64,000 nucleotides of DNA from Streptomyces achromogenes (GCF_030816715.1 NZ_JAUSYH010000001.1:7688001-7752000), one strand, 5' to 3'. Positions 42,601 through 51,629 are shown, numbered from the stretch's first letter. Program-made: numbers and translations. Notes: generated by a model from the letters alone, not told the origin.

Positions 42601-44436
42601 GCCCCGGCCGGCGCCCAGCAGCGGGCTCGGCCGGAACCAGACGTCGCTGCGGCCATGCCAGGCACGCTCCTTGGCGATGGCGCGGCGGGCCAGCGCGAGC
42701 CGTTTGGCGGTCGGCTCCACGATGCCGAGGCGGGCCCCTCCCGCGTCCGGGTGCGGTCGGGAGGGGTCGAGACCGGTGGCCCGCACGGCGTCGTCCGCCT
42801 CGTCCAGGAGGGCGGCGAGCCGGGCGGGGGAGCCTGCGGCGAGCAGCAGGACGCGCTCGGGCTCGGCGACGTCCAGGACCGCGCGGGGGGCCGCCGCGGC
42901 GCGCGGCCCGCGGGCGGCGGGCGCCTCCTCCAGCACCACGTGCGCGTTGATGCCGCCGAACCCGAAGGCGTTGACGGCGGCCCGCCGCACGGGCTGCCCC
43001 GTCGTGGTCTCCCAGTCGGCGGCCTTGTCCAGGGTGCGGAACCGGGTGCGGGCCAGCGCCGGGTGGGGGTCGTCGCAGTGCAGCGTCGGCAGCAGCGTGC
43101 GGTGATGGACGGCGAGGGCGGCCTTGACCAGTCCGGCGACCCCGGCGGCGGGCATGGTGTGCCCGATCATCGACTTGACCGACCCGAGGACCGCCTCGCC
43201 GTCGCCGGGGCCGAACACCTCGGCCAGCGTGGCGAGTTCGGCACCGTCCCCGGCCGGGGTGGCGGTGCCGTGCGCCTCCAGCAGACCCACCGAGCCGGGC
43301 GCGGCCGGATCGAGCCCGGCGGCCCGCCACGCCTGCCGCACGGCCAGCGCCTGACCGCCCGGATCGGGGTTGACCAGCCCGGCCGCCCGGCCGTCGCTGG
43401 CCACCCCGGTGCCCCGGATGACGGCGTACACCCGGTCCCCGTCGCGCTCGGCGTCGGACAGCCGCTTGAGGACGACGACGCCCGTGCCCTCGCCGATCAG
43501 GATGCCGTCGGCCTCCCGGTGGAAGGGGCGGATGCGCTCGCTGGGGGAGAGGGCGCGCAGCTGCGAGAAGACGCTCCACAGCGTGATGTCGTGGCAGTGG
43601 TGCACCCCGCCGGCGAGCATCAGGTCGCACCGGCCGGAGGCGAGTTCGCCCACCGCCTGGTCCACGGCGACCAGCGACGAGGCACAGGCCGCGTCCACGG
43701 TGTACGCCGGCCCGCGCAGGTCGAGCCGGTTGGCGATCCGGGAGGCGGCCAGGTTGGGCACCAGGCCGATCGCGGACTCGGGACTGTCCGGGCCGAGCCG
43801 CTCGGTGAACGCGTCGCGCACCCGGCCGAGTTGCCGGTCCGTCAGGTCGGGCAGCAGTTCGCCCAGGGTGCGCACCAGCTGGCCCGCGGTGCGCACCCGC
43901 TGGTCGAGCCGGACCAGACCGGGCGTGAGATAGCCGCCCCGGCCCAGGACGACGCCGACACGCCCCCGCTCGGGGAGACGGTCCGCGCCGCCCGCGTCCT
44001 CGAGCGCGGCCGAGGCCACGTGCAGGGCGATGAGCTGGTCGGGCTCGGTCCCGGCCACCGAGTTCGGCATGATCCCGAACCGGGTGACCTCGACCTCCGC
44101 GAGCCCGTCCACGAACCCGCCGCGCCGGGTGTACACCCGGTCCGCGACGGCCGGGTCGGCGGCGGTGCCGGGCCGGTAGAACGCGGAGTCCCAGCGTCCC
44201 TCCGGCGCCTCGCCGATCGCGTCCACCCCGTCGCGCAGGTTGCGCCAGTACGCGTCCAGCCCGGCGGCGCCCGGCAGCAGCACCGACATCCCGACGATGG
44301 CCACCGGCACCTGACGCACCGTCGCCTGATCATCAGTCACCTGGTGCTCCGGCACGTGGTGTTCGGGGGCCCGACGTCCCGTCACCGGAGCCGGAACCGT
44401 GTCGGCCGGCCCGGACGACGTCACCGCGGCGGTCAC
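39619..44436 (-). CDS. Iterative PKS/PUFA-synthase-like protein: KS-AT-DH-PPTase (PKS2)
   Basis: A 1605-residue megasynthase subunit. KS at about 40-500: active Cys near 249 in DAACASSLVAVDQ, His in EAHGTATPAGD and IGHTMPAAG. AT at about 610-890: FLFPGLEGDF and nucleophile GHSVGEW. An Ala/Pro-rich linker leads to a dehydratase-like double hotdog (about 1080-1380) with its likely catalytic His near 1098 in LLDHCFFPQRPG. A Sfp-type 4'-phosphopantetheinyl transferase occupies about 1415-1550 (SLAHCAEAGVAIV, GIDVEEVVERT, FWAAKEAVAKAEG). There is no ACP, KR or ER here; these reside in PKS1. Start GTG 44436 overlaps PKS1's stop (GTGA); no good ribosome binding site, so translation depends on coupling. 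The layout recalls PUFA, heterocyst-glycolipid (HglE) and enediyne synthases. Confidence 0.93.
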   Translation of the reverse strand: MTAAVTSSGPADTVPAPVTGRRAPEHHVPEHQVTDDQATVRQVPVAIVGMSVLLPGAAGLDAYWRNLRDGVDAIGEAPEGRWDSAFYRPGTAADPAVADRVYTRRGGFVDGLAEVEVTRFGIMPNSVAGTEPDQLIALHVASAALEDAGGADRLPERGRVGVVLGRGGYLTPGLVRLDQRVRTAGQLVRTLGELLPDLTDRQLGRVRDAFTERLGPDSPESAIGLVPNLAASRIANRLDLRGPAYTVDAACASSLVAVDQAVGELASGRCDLMLAGGVHHCHDITLWSVFSQLRALSPSERIRPFHREADGILIGEGTGVVVLKRLSDAERDGDRVYAVIRGTGVASDGRAAGLVNPDPGGQALAVRQAWRAAGLDPAAPGSVGLLEAHGTATPAGDGAELATLAEVFGPGDGEAVLGSVKSMIGHTMPAAGVAGLVKAALAVHHRTLLPTLHCDDPHPALARTRFRTLDKAADWETTTGQPVRRAAVNAFGFGGINAHVVLEEAPAARGPRAAAAPRAVLDVAEPERVLLLAAGSPARLAALLDEADDAVRATGLDPSRPHPDAGGARLGIVEPTAKRLALARRAIAKERAWHGRSDVWFRPSPLLGAGRGRLAFLFPGLEGDFTPQVDDVAAHFALPAPAVDGDRTGDVGRHGFGVVAVGRLLDAALRRSGIVPDAVAGHSVGEWTAMAAAGLYAGAEVDAFMAEFDPDTVAVPGLAFGAIGASAERVLAALHDEGGAGAGLVLSHDNAPGQSMVCGPQSAVEDFVRAFRARGVLSQVLPFRSGFHTPMLRPHIGPIEAAAGRFRLHPPHTPLWSGTTAAPFPADEHGIRSLFVRHLLEPVRFRQLAEALHAAGHTAYVQVGPGQLGSLVGDTLGGRDHLVIAANSPHRTGLAQLRRVATALWTAGAAVAPALPPSSAVRPRDARRLPPTRLDLDGALVSLAPQRLAELREELREGRRETREKTQVETREALRAGPPASSLTVPAAPANVAPAHAASFPAAPAASAPAPTAGPGGPSPLDALVAHSPVAAELSALLRDTADTAAALMTAHTPAPVAHGPVTPAPHHRITPAPHHPVAAPGRTTVRVSTDAMPYLLDHCFFPQRPGWPDLADRWPVVPATTIVQHIMDAAADAARAADAGRAVPVAVHGARFEEWLTAAPAVDVPITLTPEGADRVTVSFGPRARATVELAGTHPAPPPAPWPARPGPERTPDHTAAQLYDERWMFHGPAFRGVTELTAIGDRHVRGVITTPAAPGALLDNVGQILGYWIMATLSERTVVFPVGMREMRFHGPHPTPGTRVGCLVRITSLTDAFLEADVQLTVDGTVWAELRGWQDRRFDNDPSTRPVERFPERHTLSETRPGGWQLLHERWPDLASRELIMRNSLGGAERAQYAEHAPRGRRQWLLGRIAAKDAVRQWLWDHGEGPVFPAELRVRNDAAGRPYVTGEHGRPLPPLDVSLAHCAEAGVAIVRPHRPGPGPGIDVEEVVERTPQTLATALGTDELALLGALSAAGGGSEALWFTRFWAAKEAVAKAEGTGFGGRPRDFRILDATPAGDRLTVAGRLERAYTVHCAPAANPPRLPERAYTVAWTTGPSTAKEYDTP

Positions 44437-47400
44437 CAGCCCGAGGCGGTGTAGACGACGGCGGTGGCCGACTCCTCGCCCCAGGCCAGCTCCCGCAGCA
44501 GCGCCGCGGTTCCCTCCTCGGGGTCGATCAGCCGGATGCCGCGCCGGGCGTACTCGCGGGCCAACTCGGCCCCGACCATGCCGGCGTGACCGGCGGCGGG
44601 CGCCCACGGACCCCAGTGCACCGTCACGGCGCGGCGGCCGGTGCGGGCCGCGAACGCCGCGCCGAGGGTCTCCAGGGCGTCGTTGGCGGCCGCGTAGTCC
44701 ACTTGGCCCCGGTTGCCCAGGACGGCCGAGACCGAGCCGAACAGCACGGTGAACGCGGGCGCGCAGGGCAGCTCCTCCAGCGCGGTGAGCAGGGCGTGCG
44801 CGCCGGTCGCCTTCGTGCCGTAGACGCGCTGGAACGACTCGGCGCTCTTCTCGCCGATCAGCCGGTCCTCGATGACGCCGGCCGCGTGGACGACGCCGTC
44901 GAGCCTGCCGTGCTCGGCGTGGATCTCCTTCACCGCCTGGCGCACCGCGTCCGGCTCCCGGAAGTCGACGGTGCGGTAGCGGGCCCGTCCGCCGAGCGCT
45001 TCGAGTTCGGCCAGCGTGGCCGTGATCTCCCGCTGGGCGAGCAGGAGTTCGGCCGCGCGGTTGATCTCGGCCGGCTTCCGGCCGCCGCGCGCGGCGAGCG
45101 CGGCGCGCAGTGCGGCCGGGGTGCGCGCGGCCGCGGTGTCCGCGTCCTCGGGGCCGTCCGGCGCGGGGGTGCGGCCGAGCAGCTCCAGCCGGCAACGGGC
45201 GGCCCCGGCGAGCGCGGCTGCGAACTGCGCGGTGATGCCCCGGGCGCCGCCCGCCAGCAGCACCACCGAGTCCCGGTCCAGGCCGAGCGCTGCCGCCTCC
45301 GCGACGCCGCCCCCCGCCGGTCCGGCGCCCGTGCTGCCGAGCGCGCCGAGCGGCGCCTCCACCAGCTCGAACCCGTGCCGTCCGGCCGCTGTCCGCAGCA
45401 CGACGGGCGTGCGGTCGGCGGCGAGGGCCTCGGCGACCACCGCGTCCGCGACGGCGGACGCCGACACGTCGGTGAGGTCGACGACCCGGGCGAGCGTGTC
45501 CGGGCACTCCCGCGCCAGGGTCCGGAACAGACCGCGTAGTCCCGCCGGCCGTGCGTCGGGCGTGTCGCCGTCGGCGCGCCGGACGGCCAGCAGCCACCGC
45601 GGGCCGCCCTCGAGGGCCGCCTTCAGCACGGGGAAGGCGTCCGGCAGCACCGGCGCGCCGTCGCCGGAGCTGGTGAGAGCCCCGAGGTACAGCACCCCGT
45701 CCACCGCCCCGTCGTCCCGCGACAGGACGTGGTCCCGGCCGCGGACGGTGACGTCGGCGCCGTGCGAGACCAGCCGGGCGGCGACCTCCGGGGCGTCCCC
45801 GAGGACGGTCCAGCGGGTGCCGGAGAGCACCGCGGACGGGTCGGCGGGGGCGGGCGCCGCGGCGTCCAGGAGCACCGGCCGCAGGACGTGCCGTCGCGGA
45901 GCCTCGGCGGGCACCTCGTCGGTGCCCGGCGTTTCGGGGGCGGTGGGCGCGGTGGGTGCGATGGGGGCGGGCGCCGTGGGAGCGGGCGCGGTGGGTGCGG
46001 TCCCGGGGGCCGGGCCGCCGCCCAGCCGGGCCGTGAGCCAGTCGGTCACCGCGGCGGCGGTGCGCGCCTTCGCCAGTTCCTCCAGCTCGGCGTCGTCCAT
46101 CGCGGTCAGGTCCGCGCCGGCGCCGCCCAGCCGCCGGGCCAGCTCGCCGGCGATCTCCGCCCGCTTGATGGAGTCGATGCTGAGGTCCGCCTCCAGATCG
46201 AGGTCGGGCTCGATCATGTCGACGGGGTAACCGGTGCGCTCGCTGATGATCTCCAGGACGACCTGCTGGACGTCCGGCGGCCCGTCGGCCGGCGCCACGG
46301 CCTCGGCCGCCGCTCCCGTGTCCGCCGCGCCCGCCTCCGCCGCCGCGGTCCCCGGCCCCCCCGACTGCGGTCGCGGTACGGCGAGTTCGGCCGGCGCCTG
46401 CGCCGTCTGCGGCTGCGGGACGACGACCACGGGAGCGGCGATCGCGGCCCCGGGCGTGCCGCCGAAGTAGGTGAGCAGCACGTCCCGTTGGGCGGCGATC
46501 ATCTCGCGGCTGGTGCGCAGGAACTCCGAGATGAGCGCGTCCCGGTCGGAGGGGACGCCGGGCGGGGGGTTGGTCGTCACAGTCGTCTCCTGGGTCTCCG
46601 CGACTCGTCGGGCCGGTGCGAGCGCACCGGGAAGGAGGGCGCCGGCGGCGGTGCGGACCAGCTGGCCGTCGACCGTCCAGCCGGGCCGCTTCGGCACGGG
46701 GGTGCGCACCGCGTCCACCGCGTCCCGGCCGCGCAGCAGCCATCCCGCGCGCACCGGCCGACCCGCGACGGCGAGCGCGGCCAGGGCGTCGAGCCAGCCG
46801 CCGAGCCCGCTGCCGGGCCGGGGTTCGCAGGCCACCGTGCGGTGCGGGCGATCGCCGAGGATCTGGCCGACCAGCCGGGTGAGCACCGACCCCGGTCCCG
46901 CCTCGACGAAGACCCGCGCCCCGGCCGCGTACATCGCCTCGATCTGCTCGGCGAAGGCGACGGGTGCGCCGATCTGGGCGGCGAGCCCGGCCCGGACGGC
47001 GTCCGCGTCGGCGGGGTAGGGGGCGGCCGTGCGGTTGGACCACACGGGGAACTCGGGGGCGTGTACCGGGCGGTCGGCGAGAGCTCGGGCGAACCGGTCG
47101 GCGGCGCCCGCCACCAGCGGACTGTGGAAGGCGCAGGCCACGGGGATGCGCTGGGCCCCGAGTCCGGCCTCGCGCAGCACCCGGACGGCTTCGGCGACGG
47201 CGTCCGTCGGTCCCGAGATCACCGTCTGCTGGGGCGAGTTGCGGTTGGCGAGGACGACGGAGTCCGGTGCGGCCCCCGCCTTCAGCGCCTCGGTCACCGC
47301 CTCGGCGCCGGCCGTGACGGCGGCCATGGTCCCGGGGTCGCCGTCACCGCGGTTCCCGCCGCTCTCGCCGTCGGCGCGTCCTGCGGCTTCCAGGATCGCC

Positions 47401-50400
47401 GCGGCCCGCTCCGAGCTCAGCTCCAGCAGCGTCTCGGGGGTCAGCGCGCCCGCCGCGCAGAGGGCGACCAGCTCGCCGTAGCTGTGCCCGGCCGCCATGT
47501 CGGGGCGCACCCCGGCCGCGGTGAGCACGGCGTGGGCGGCGAGGCCCGCGAGGCCGAGGGCGGGCTGGGCCGCCCGGGTGTCGGTCAGCGCCGCCTGCTG
47601 CCGGGCGCGGCCGGCGTCGTCGAAGGCGGCCGGCGGGTACAGGGCGTCGGCGTGGGCGCGCCCGAGCTCCAGGTACGGGCGCAGCTCGGGGAAGGCCACG
47701 AACAGGTCGGCGAGCATGCCGGTGCGCTGACTGCCCTGTCCGGGGAAGAGGAAGGCGACCTTGCCCTCCCCGGCGTCGTTCCGGCCGGTGCCGGTGCCGG
47801 TGCCGGTGCCGGTGCCGGTGCCGGCAGCAGCAGCAGCGGACTCGGCACCGGGGCCGTCGCCGGGGTGTTCGTCGTGCTGTTCGTGGCGGACGGCCCGGTG
47901 GATGCCGCGGGCCGGCGCGGTCTCGCCCGGGTCGGCCGTCAGCCGCCGCAGTTTCTCCACCAGGTCGTCGACGTCCGTCGCCACGACCGCGAACCACGTC
48001 GGGTCCGTGCTCGCGTCCGCCCGGCGTGCCGCGCTCAGCGCGAGGTCCCGCAGCCGCCACGGCCGTCCCTCGGTCCGCGCGGCGTCGAGGAGTTCGCTCA
48101 CCGAACGGCGGGCGGCGGCCTCGTCACGGCCCCGGAAGACGAACAGCTCGGCCGGCCAGGCGTCCATCGCGCGCACCGGCGGCACGCCGTCGGCGTGAGC
48201 GGCCAGCACCACATGGAAGTTGGTGCCGCCGAAACCGAACGCGCTCACCCCGGCGAGGCGTTCGCGCGGCGGAGCCGCCCACGGGCGGGCCTCGGCGTGG
48301 AAGGCGAAGGGGCTGGCGGTCGCGTCCCAGGCCGGGTTGGGGGCCTCGACGTGCAGCGTGGGCGGCCTGACGCCCGTGTGCAGCGACAGCAGCGTCTTGA
48401 TCAAACCGGCGAGTCCCGCGGCGCACTTGGTGTGCCCGATCTGCGACTTCACCGACCCGAGGACACAGCTCCCCGGCTTCGCCCCGGCCTCGTCGAACAC
48501 CTCGGTGAGGATGCGCAGTTCGGTGCGGTCGCCGACCACCGTGCCGGTGCCGTGCGCCTCGACGAGTCCCACGTCGGCCGGCGAGACGCCCGCGTTGCGG
48601 TAGGCGCGTTCCAGGGCCGAGCGCTGCCCCTCCGGCCGCGGCGCGGTCAGGCCGAGCGAACGTCCGTCGCTGGAGGAGCCGAGCCCCTTGATGACGCCGT
48701 AGATCCGGTCGCCGTCGCGTTCGGCGTCCGCGAGACGCTTGAGGACCACGCAGGCCACGCCCTCGCCGAGGGCGATGCCGTCCGCCGAGCCGTCGAACGC
48801 GCGGGAGCGGCCGGTCGGGGACAGGGCGTGCACGGAGGAGAACAGGACGTAGTCGTTGATGCCGTTGTGCAGGTCGGCGCCGCCGCACAGCACCACGTCG
48901 GAGGTGCCGCCGACCAGCTCCTTGCAGGCGACGTCCACGGCGGCCAGCGAGGAGGCGCAGGCCGCGTCGACGGTGTAGTTGGCGCCGCCGAGGTCCAGCC
49001 GGTTGGCGATCCGTCCGGAGATGACGTTGGCGAGCATGCCGGGGAAGGAGTCCTCGGTGAGCTGTGGCAGCTGCCCGTCGAGGCCGGCCGGGACCTCGCC
49101 GTAGTAGGAGGGCAGCACCGCCCGCAGGGTGGCCGCGTTCGACAGGTCGCTGCCCGCCTCCGCGCCGAACACCACGGAGGTGCGGGAGCGGTCGAAGCGC
49201 CGCCCCCCGTCGCCGTACCCGGCGTCCTCCAGGGCGCGCCGGGCGGCTTCCAGGGCGAGCAGCTGCACCGGTTCGACGCTGCCGAGGGAGGCCGGCGGGA
49301 TGCCGTAGCGCAGCGGGTCGAAGGGGATGCGGGGCAGGAAGCCGCCCCATTTGGACGGGGTGGACGTGCCGTGGTGGACGGCCGGGTCCCAGCGGTCCGC
49401 CGGGACCTCGCCCACCGCGTCCACGCCCCCCACGACGTTCGCCCAGAAGGCGGCGAGGTCGGGCGCCTCGGGGAACATGCAGGCCATACCGACGACGGCG
49501 ACGTCCAGCGGAGCCGGAGCCGCTGCCTCGGCCGGCTCCTCGGGCAGGCCGAACTCGGCCGCGCGCCGGGCGAGATGGCCGAGCGCGCCCGTCGTCACCG
49601 ACGTGTGCAGGGCGGCGAGGGTGGTCGGGGCCGAGCGCAGCACCGCCACCTCCCCGGCCATGAACATCCCCTCGGCGAGCTGGCGTTCCTCGTCGACGGG
49701 GGTGAGGAGACCGTCGGCGTCGCGGGTCACGCCCTTGCTGGCGACCCGCAGCCGGCCGACGTTGAGCCGTTCCAGCTCCTCCCAGATCCGCCGCTCCGGC
49801 GCCCCCTCGGCGCGCAGCCGGGCCGCCCGGTCGCGGTAGCCGGCCGCGAACGGGCTCGGCACACACCGTGTGGCGTGACCCGGCGCCGACTCCAGGAGCG
49901 CGGTGCTCCCGGCCGCCATGACCTGCCGCTGGAAGAGCGGTCGGATCGCCCCGAGCGCCACCGCCTCCTCGGTGAACAGGTACGCGGTGCCCATCAGCAC
50001 GCCGACGGCCGCTCCGCGCGCGGTCAGCGGGGCGGCGAGCGCGGCGACCATCGCCGCCGACCGCTCGTCGTGCACCCCGCCCGCGAAGAACACCTCGACG
50101 TCCGTTGCCTCACGGTCCGTCAAGAAGTTTTCGAGTACGGCGAGTTGGGCTTCCCAGAGCGGAAAGCTGGCGCGCGGTCCGACGTGTCCGCCGCACTCCG
50201 CGCCCTCGAAGACGAACCGGCGCGCCCCTGCCTCCAGGAACTGCCGCAGCAGTCCCGGGGACGGCACGTGCAGGAAGGTGCGCACACCGTCGCGCTCCAG
50301 CGCCTGCGCCTGGGAGGGCCGTCCGCCCGCGATGATCGCGTGGGTCGGCCGCAGCTCCCGTACGGCCTCCAGCTGGGCGGCGCGCACCTCCTCCGGCGCG

Positions 50401-51527
50401 AAGCCGAGGACGCCCACGCCCCAGGGCCGGCCGGCGGCCGCCTCGCGCGTCTCGGCGAGCATCGCCCGGGTCCGCTCGCCGTCCGCCAGCGCCAGCGCGA
50501 GGAACGGCAGGGCGCCGTCCGCCGCCACCGCCGCGGCGAACGCCGCGTCGTCGCTCACCCGGGTCATGGGACCCTGCGCGACCGGCAGCCGGGTGCCGAG
50601 CGCCCGGGCCATCGGCGACCCGTCCCGCAGCGCCCGCCCGGCGGTGTCGTCGCGCAGGGCGTCCAGGACCGCGTCCCTGAGTGCGCGGACCGTCCGCCGG
50701 ACGTCGACCCAGCGCTCGGCGAACCGGGCGGCGAGGAACCCGTCCTGGCCCACCGGGAGCAGCTGGGTGCGCGGATCCTGGGCGCCCAGCATCGCGGCCA
50801 CCGTCTCGGCGGTGGCGTCCGGCGCGAGCCGCGGCGCGTCCGGGCCGCGCCGCAGCAGGACGCGGTGACCGGCCAGGACGACGGTCTCCGAACCGTCCAG
50901 GGTGCGCAGCACGGCCGCGGCCGGCTCGGGCAGGGCCGACTCGGCGAGCAGCGCCAGCTGACTGTCCAGGACCACTCCGGCCGCCCCGCCGGCCACCGCG
51001 GCGGCCGCGGTGCGCGGGCCGATGCCGCCGCACGCCCACACCGGGGCGCTCACCTCGGGCGCGGCGAGGAGCTGCTGGAGCAGGACGTAGGTGCTCAGTT
51101 CGCCGATCCGGCCACCGCTCTCGGCGCCGCGCGCGACCAGGCCGTGCGCCCCGACGCGCATCGCGTCCCGCGCCCCCGCCAGGTCGGAGACCTCCACCAG
51201 CAGACGGTGATGCTTCGTCAAACTGCTCACATGCCAGGGGCTTTGCGCGTCCAAGGCCGCCTCCGCGGTGAGGATCACCGTGTGCGGGCCGTCCGGCGGC
51301 AGGTCGGCGGGACCGAGCGCGCAGTGCGCGCCGAGCCGGACGCCGAACGCGCCGGGGCAGGCCCGGCGCAGGCGGGCGAGGGCCTCCCGGGATCTTCGGT
51401 CACCCGGCCCGAGGTCGAGCACGCCCAGGCCGCCGGCCCGGCAGACCGCCAGGGCGAGCCCCGCGTCGGGCTCTCCGAACGGAGTGATGCCGATGATCAT
51501 GTCCTCGGGACGCACAGCGGACGTCAT
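44433..51527 (-). CDS. Iterative PKS/PUFA-synthase-like protein: ER-KS-AT-ACP-KR (PKS1)
   Basis: A 2364-residue protein. Residues 1-660 form a FabK/2-nitropropane-dioxygenase-like flavin reductase that looks duplicated: a first barrel with ACGGIGPRTAAAAVAGG and a second with the catalytic-type GGHVGPRASF near 445. KS follows at about 674-1110 (Cys near 856 in DAACASSLAAVDV; EAHGTGTVVGD; IGHTKCAAG), AT at about 1255-1575 (FLFPGQGSQRTG; GHSYGEL near 1349), one ACP with Ser near 1785 in DLSIDSIKR, and KR at about 2085-2350 (GGARGITAQ; DYAAAND Tyr near 2277). The fused ER replaces the separate PfaD of PUFA synthases. Start ATG 51527 has GGAG five nt upstream. First gene of the operon. Confidence 0.94.
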   Translation of the reverse strand: MTSAVRPEDMIIGITPFGEPDAGLALAVCRAGGLGVLDLGPGDRRSREALARLRRACPGAFGVRLGAHCALGPADLPPDGPHTVILTAEAALDAQSPWHVSSLTKHHRLLVEVSDLAGARDAMRVGAHGLVARGAESGGRIGELSTYVLLQQLLAAPEVSAPVWACGGIGPRTAAAAVAGGAAGVVLDSQLALLAESALPEPAAAVLRTLDGSETVVLAGHRVLLRRGPDAPRLAPDATAETVAAMLGAQDPRTQLLPVGQDGFLAARFAERWVDVRRTVRALRDAVLDALRDDTAGRALRDGSPMARALGTRLPVAQGPMTRVSDDAAFAAAVAADGALPFLALALADGERTRAMLAETREAAAGRPWGVGVLGFAPEEVRAAQLEAVRELRPTHAIIAGGRPSQAQALERDGVRTFLHVPSPGLLRQFLEAGARRFVFEGAECGGHVGPRASFPLWEAQLAVLENFLTDREATDVEVFFAGGVHDERSAAMVAALAAPLTARGAAVGVLMGTAYLFTEEAVALGAIRPLFQRQVMAAGSTALLESAPGHATRCVPSPFAAGYRDRAARLRAEGAPERRIWEELERLNVGRLRVASKGVTRDADGLLTPVDEERQLAEGMFMAGEVAVLRSAPTTLAALHTSVTTGALGHLARRAAEFGLPEEPAEAAAPAPLDVAVVGMACMFPEAPDLAAFWANVVGGVDAVGEVPADRWDPAVHHGTSTPSKWGGFLPRIPFDPLRYGIPPASLGSVEPVQLLALEAARRALEDAGYGDGGRRFDRSRTSVVFGAEAGSDLSNAATLRAVLPSYYGEVPAGLDGQLPQLTEDSFPGMLANVISGRIANRLDLGGANYTVDAACASSLAAVDVACKELVGGTSDVVLCGGADLHNGINDYVLFSSVHALSPTGRSRAFDGSADGIALGEGVACVVLKRLADAERDGDRIYGVIKGLGSSSDGRSLGLTAPRPEGQRSALERAYRNAGVSPADVGLVEAHGTGTVVGDRTELRILTEVFDEAGAKPGSCVLGSVKSQIGHTKCAAGLAGLIKTLLSLHTGVRPPTLHVEAPNPAWDATASPFAFHAEARPWAAPPRERLAGVSAFGFGGTNFHVVLAAHADGVPPVRAMDAWPAELFVFRGRDEAAARRSVSELLDAARTEGRPWRLRDLALSAARRADASTDPTWFAVVATDVDDLVEKLRRLTADPGETAPARGIHRAVRHEQHDEHPGDGPGAESAAAAAGTGTGTGTGTGTGRNDAGEGKVAFLFPGQGSQRTGMLADLFVAFPELRPYLELGRAHADALYPPAAFDDAGRARQQAALTDTRAAQPALGLAGLAAHAVLTAAGVRPDMAAGHSYGELVALCAAGALTPETLLELSSERAAAILEAAGRADGESGGNRGDGDPGTMAAVTAGAEAVTEALKAGAAPDSVVLANRNSPQQTVISGPTDAVAEAVRVLREAGLGAQRIPVACAFHSPLVAGAADRFARALADRPVHAPEFPVWSNRTAAPYPADADAVRAGLAAQIGAPVAFAEQIEAMYAAGARVFVEAGPGSVLTRLVGQILGDRPHRTVACEPRPGSGLGGWLDALAALAVAGRPVRAGWLLRGRDAVDAVRTPVPKRPGWTVDGQLVRTAAGALLPGALAPARRVAETQETTVTTNPPPGVPSDRDALISEFLRTSREMIAAQRDVLLTYFGGTPGAAIAAPVVVVPQPQTAQAPAELAVPRPQSGGPGTAAAEAGAADTGAAAEAVAPADGPPDVQQVVLEIISERTGYPVDMIEPDLDLEADLSIDSIKRAEIAGELARRLGGAGADLTAMDDAELEELAKARTAAAVTDWLTARLGGGPAPGTAPTAPAPTAPAPIAPTAPTAPETPGTDEVPAEAPRRHVLRPVLLDAAAPAPADPSAVLSGTRWTVLGDAPEVAARLVSHGADVTVRGRDHVLSRDDGAVDGVLYLGALTSSGDGAPVLPDAFPVLKAALEGGPRWLLAVRRADGDTPDARPAGLRGLFRTLARECPDTLARVVDLTDVSASAVADAVVAEALAADRTPVVLRTAAGRHGFELVEAPLGALGSTGAGPAGGGVAEAAALGLDRDSVVLLAGGARGITAQFAAALAGAARCRLELLGRTPAPDGPEDADTAAARTPAALRAALAARGGRKPAEINRAAELLLAQREITATLAELEALGGRARYRTVDFREPDAVRQAVKEIHAEHGRLDGVVHAAGVIEDRLIGEKSAESFQRVYGTKATGAHALLTALEELPCAPAFTVLFGSVSAVLGNRGQVDYAAANDALETLGAAFAARTGRRAVTVHWGPWAPAAGHAGMVGAELAREYARRGIRLIDPEEGTAALLRELAWGEESATAVVYTASGW
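47785..47820. repeat. Hexanucleotide microsatellite in the KS-AT linker of PKS1
   Basis: Six perfect CCGGTG units, followed by CAG-type triplets, encode a Gly-Thr dipeptide run in the disordered linker between KS and AT of PKS1. Copy-number change would keep the frame and only alter linker length. Confidence 0.9.
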
Positions 51528-51629
51528 GATTCTCCGAACCAAGGTGAGACTGCACGGTGGGGGGTCGGGACAGCAAAGGCGACTCACCGGGTTCCAGCGG
51601 GCAGAGGTTCACCGCGGAACGCCGTTCTA

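Noticed and set aside
41767..44454. An 895-codon plus-strand frame
   Set aside because: Antisense to PKS2, no domain motifs, composition typical of shadow frames.
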